Positions 22,778 to 24,080 of a stretch of DNA of 24,080 nt are shown in pieces. The stretch's first letter is position 1, and every line of letters starts with the position of its first letter. Both the position numbers and the translations under genes were made by a program. This DNA comes from Clostridia bacterium (GTDB lineage Bacteria > Bacillota > Clostridia > Oscillospirales > QAMX01), in assembly GCA_017556885.1 (NCBI GenBank), contig JAFYLV010000031.1:1-24080 (forward strand). Direction: 5' to 3'. Below the pieces are notes generated by a model. The model saw only the letters and a list, made by a program, of their open reading frames with translations. It was not told the origin of the DNA and made no database searches.

Positions 22778-22806
22778 AAAAAGGCGCCGCTGCGAAGCGA
22801 CGCCTT
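22778..22806 (-). terminator. Terminator of the small membrane protein cluster
   Basis: AAGGCG-C-CGCT (22781-22791) pairs with AGCG-A-CGCCTT (22796-22806) with one mismatch. On the minus strand it is followed by a T5 run (22778-22782 region). It separates the membrane-protein operon from the 106-residue gene. Confidence 0.8.
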
Positions 22807-22814
22807 GAGAGAAT

Positions 22815-23159
22815 TTATTTTGCTTTTCTTGTTGCCAACCAAGTGAGCAGCATACTAATCGTGCAAATCACGAGGTATACTGCCGAATACACGATTGGAA
22901 ATGCGGTTACATAAGTAAAGGATGAAAATGCCCAAAACAGACCGGCTACAAGTATAGGCGTAAACCCAAAAAACTTTATGTCCTTACCTGCCAAAACACC
23001 GGTCACAATCGATACTATCGGATGCACAACAAAAAACAACATCATCGTAACAAGCATTCCCGCATCAGCTTTAACCGTATTTACAGTTATAAGCGGTATG
23101 ATTAACATTGCGGTTAAAATAATTGCAACAATTATTATTGAACGTTTAATCTTACCCAT
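22815..23159 (-). CDS. Small integral membrane protein, 114 aa, unknown function
   Basis: Four hydrophobic segments are visible at about 8-28, 34-56, 65-88 and 90-108, with a positively charged start (MGKIKR) and end (TRKAK). It would sit in the cytoplasmic membrane with both ends inside. I do not recognise a family motif. AGGAGCAG (23164-23171) gives good spacing. The upstream gene stops 15 bases before, so it is co-transcribed with the next two. A terminator follows its stop. Confidence 0.75.
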   Translation of the reverse strand: MGKIKRSIIIVAIILTAMLIIPLITVNTVKADAGMLVTMMLFFVVHPIVSIVTGVLAGKDIKFFGFTPILVAGLFWAFSSFTYVTAFPIVYSAVYLVICTISMLLTWLATRKAK

Positions 23160-23174
23160 AGATCTGCTCCTATC

Positions 23175-23318
23175 TTATTTTTCCTTTTTCACAAATCCAA
23201 CAACGGAAAGAGCCAACCCGACTAAACCGATTATAATAACAAAATCCGGTATATTTAACGCTTGCTCAAGTACAATCCCAAAAACCATAATAGCTATTCC
23301 AAAGTTAATGAATTTCAT
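23175..23318 (-). CDS. Two-helix small membrane protein, 47 aa
   Basis: MKFINFGIAIMVFGIVLEQA, then a short loop ALNIPD, then a second hydrophobic helix, ending FVKKEK. It is a hairpin membrane protein of unknown function. I choose the ATG at 23316-23318 because AGGAAAGG lies eight bases upstream, inside the end of the preceding gene; the frame upstream of it overlaps that gene. Only four bases separate it from the preceding stop, so coupling is likely. Confidence 0.7.
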   Translation of the reverse strand: MKFINFGIAIMVFGIVLEQALNIPDFVIIIGLVGLALSVVGFVKKEK

Positions 23319-23322
23319 TTGA

Positions 23323-23616
23323 TCAGTTTCCTTTCCTACACTTTTTTGATTTAACAAATGCAATAACATTTAAAATAATAGTCATTACACATAGAATAAC
23401 CGATGCAATTATTACTGCTCTGATTGTATCTTCAATAGCTGCATAATCTCCAAGATTCACTCTACGGCTTATCTCAAACAACTGAACCACAAGAGAAAAC
23501 GCACAAAGAGCAAAGCTTAAGATAGAGCTTTTATGAGAACAGGTGGGCTTTGCTATTGCAATAGTAGCTATAACCCAAGCACCTATCCCTAAAACAAGAC
23601 TAATAATATTCAACAT
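23323..23616 (-). CDS. Small integral membrane protein, 97 aa, unknown function
   Basis: Three hydrophobic segments (about 4-22, 30-47, 65-90) separated by a charged loop LFEISRRVNLGDYAAIEDT, with a basic tail KSKKCRKGN. The loop is distinctive and recalls conserved clostridial small membrane proteins, but I cannot name the family. ATG at 23614-23616 follows AAAGGAG (23625-23631). It is first in the three-gene membrane cluster and lies downstream of a region with strong inverted repeats. Confidence 0.75.
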   Translation of the reverse strand: MLNIISLVLGIGAWVIATIAIAKPTCSHKSSILSFALCAFSLVVQLFEISRRVNLGDYAAIEDTIRAVIIASVILCVMTIILNVIAFVKSKKCRKGN

Positions 23617-23651
23617 GCAACGTGCTCCTTTGTTTCATCGTAATATGCATT

Positions 23652-23698
23652 GTTTCACTTTGAATGAAACAAGTGAAACGGCACGTAAAATTTACGTG
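23652..23698. promoter_or_regulatory. Two adjacent inverted repeats upstream of the membrane-protein operon
   Basis: GTTTCACTT (23652-23660) and AAGTGAAAC (23671-23679) form a 9-bp inverted repeat with a 10-base gap that contains another TGAAAC word. Next to it CACGTAAA (23682-23689) and TTTACGTG (23691-23698) form a perfect 8-bp palindrome. The second could terminate the upstream gene. The first overlaps a possible leftward promoter (TATTAC-like -10) and looks like an operator. Confidence 0.5.
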
Positions 23699-23705
23699 TT
23701 ATAAA

Positions 23706-24080
23706 TTAATACAGTTTTATTTCATTATTCAAATCCGCATCAAATTCCGTACAGCTTGCAACGGTTTCTTTTTCTACGGCAACAGTCAAGAACCAACCGG
23801 CCATAGCTGCATCAACAAATTCTTTACCGGTGGTTTCTACTACATTGATACAGAATGATTTTTCATCCCAACCAACGCTGCCTAAGCCGAAACGGTGTGT
23901 GCAATTTGATGCAGAAACATAAACCAGCATCAAGCTATTTTCTTCAAAAAACTTCGTATCGTATTTTGCGGTAGCTTCGTCAAAAGAGGGCACCTCATCC
24001 CAACCGCTATCCATTGTCAGTATATCACCAAAAGATTCTTTGAATTGTTTCAAGTCTTTCAAAGAATCAAACTTGTAGAT
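23706..24080 (-). CDS. Hypothetical protein, C-terminal part (runs off the right edge)
   Basis: The frame is open from the right edge to its stop at 23706, giving at least 124 residues. A TTG at 24062 is only an internal codon, with no ribosome binding site. Visible features are FEENSLMLVYVSASNCTHRF, a repeated aromatic pattern GLGSVGWDEKSF, then EFVDAAMAGWFLTVAVEKE and the acidic end TEFDADLNNEIKLY. This layout, alternating β-strands with an MAGWFLTVAV strand near the end, resembles C-terminal domains of secreted or lipoprotein-type clostridial proteins (PrcB-like in appearance), but I cannot assign it. The N-terminus, where a signal peptide would be, is outside the window. Confidence 0.65.
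   Translation of the reverse strand: MYKFDSLKDLKQFKESFGDILTMDSGWDEVPSFDEATAKYDTKFFEENSLMLVYVSASNCTHRFGLGSVGWDEKSFCINVVETTGKEFVDAAMAGWFLTVAVEKETVASCTEFDADLNNEIKLY

Overview
The window looks like a chromosomal segment of a spore-forming, GC-rich gut-type clostridium, probably Oscillospiraceae/Ruminococcaceae-like. The grounds are a stage V sporulation regulator (SpoVT), a spore-type LysM/M14 peptidase, strong AGGAGG-type ribosome binding sites, TTG/GTG starts, and short hairpin-rich intergenic repeats. No phylogenetic marker gene is present, so the family-level guess is inference. Most genes are GC-rich with C-ending codons. Two stretches are clearly AT-richer: a one-gene cassette (about 710-1560) and the right end (about 22210 to the edge). 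Both look acquired.

Layout. 1-267 (-): N-terminus of an iron-containing alcohol dehydrogenase, cut by the left edge. 406-490 (+): tRNA-Leu(UAA) with promoter and terminator. 491-1660: a nucleotidyltransferase-fold gene between two copies of a hairpin plus a 38-bp identical repeat. 1853-3262 (+): MATE transporter. 3375-6080 (+): HAD hydrolase and a eukaryotic-type (GH13_8-like) glycogen branching enzyme as an operon. 6221-7639 (+): PepD-type dipeptidase. 7909-15127 (+): M29 aminopeptidase, then oppB-oppC-oppD-oppF, then oppA with its own probable promoter; this is a peptide uptake and degradation locus. 15191-16468 (-): LysM/M14 peptidoglycan-peptide endopeptidase, convergent with oppA. 16657-17514 (+): stand-alone E2/CAT-fold acyltransferase-like protein. 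17718-21438 (+): ThuA-like protein, a CehA/McbA-type PHP protein and a Gfo/Idh/MocA oxidoreductase, tightly linked and probably a sugar or glycoside catabolic operon. 21489-22028 (-): spoVT. 22050-22440: boundary region with an imperfect ~36-bp direct repeat. 22438-24080 (-): AT-rich cluster of a small cytoplasmic protein, three small membrane proteins and the C-terminal part of a further protein cut by the right edge.

How the genes fit together. PepD, the M29 peptidase and Opp form a coherent peptide-scavenging block. HAD plus branching enzyme points to storage-polysaccharide metabolism. ThuA-PHP-Gfo/Idh is the best candidate for an uncharacterised pathway; its PHP protein carries what looks like a decayed internal duplication. 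I see no CRISPR array, no insertion sequence with a transposase, no phage genes and no replication origin.
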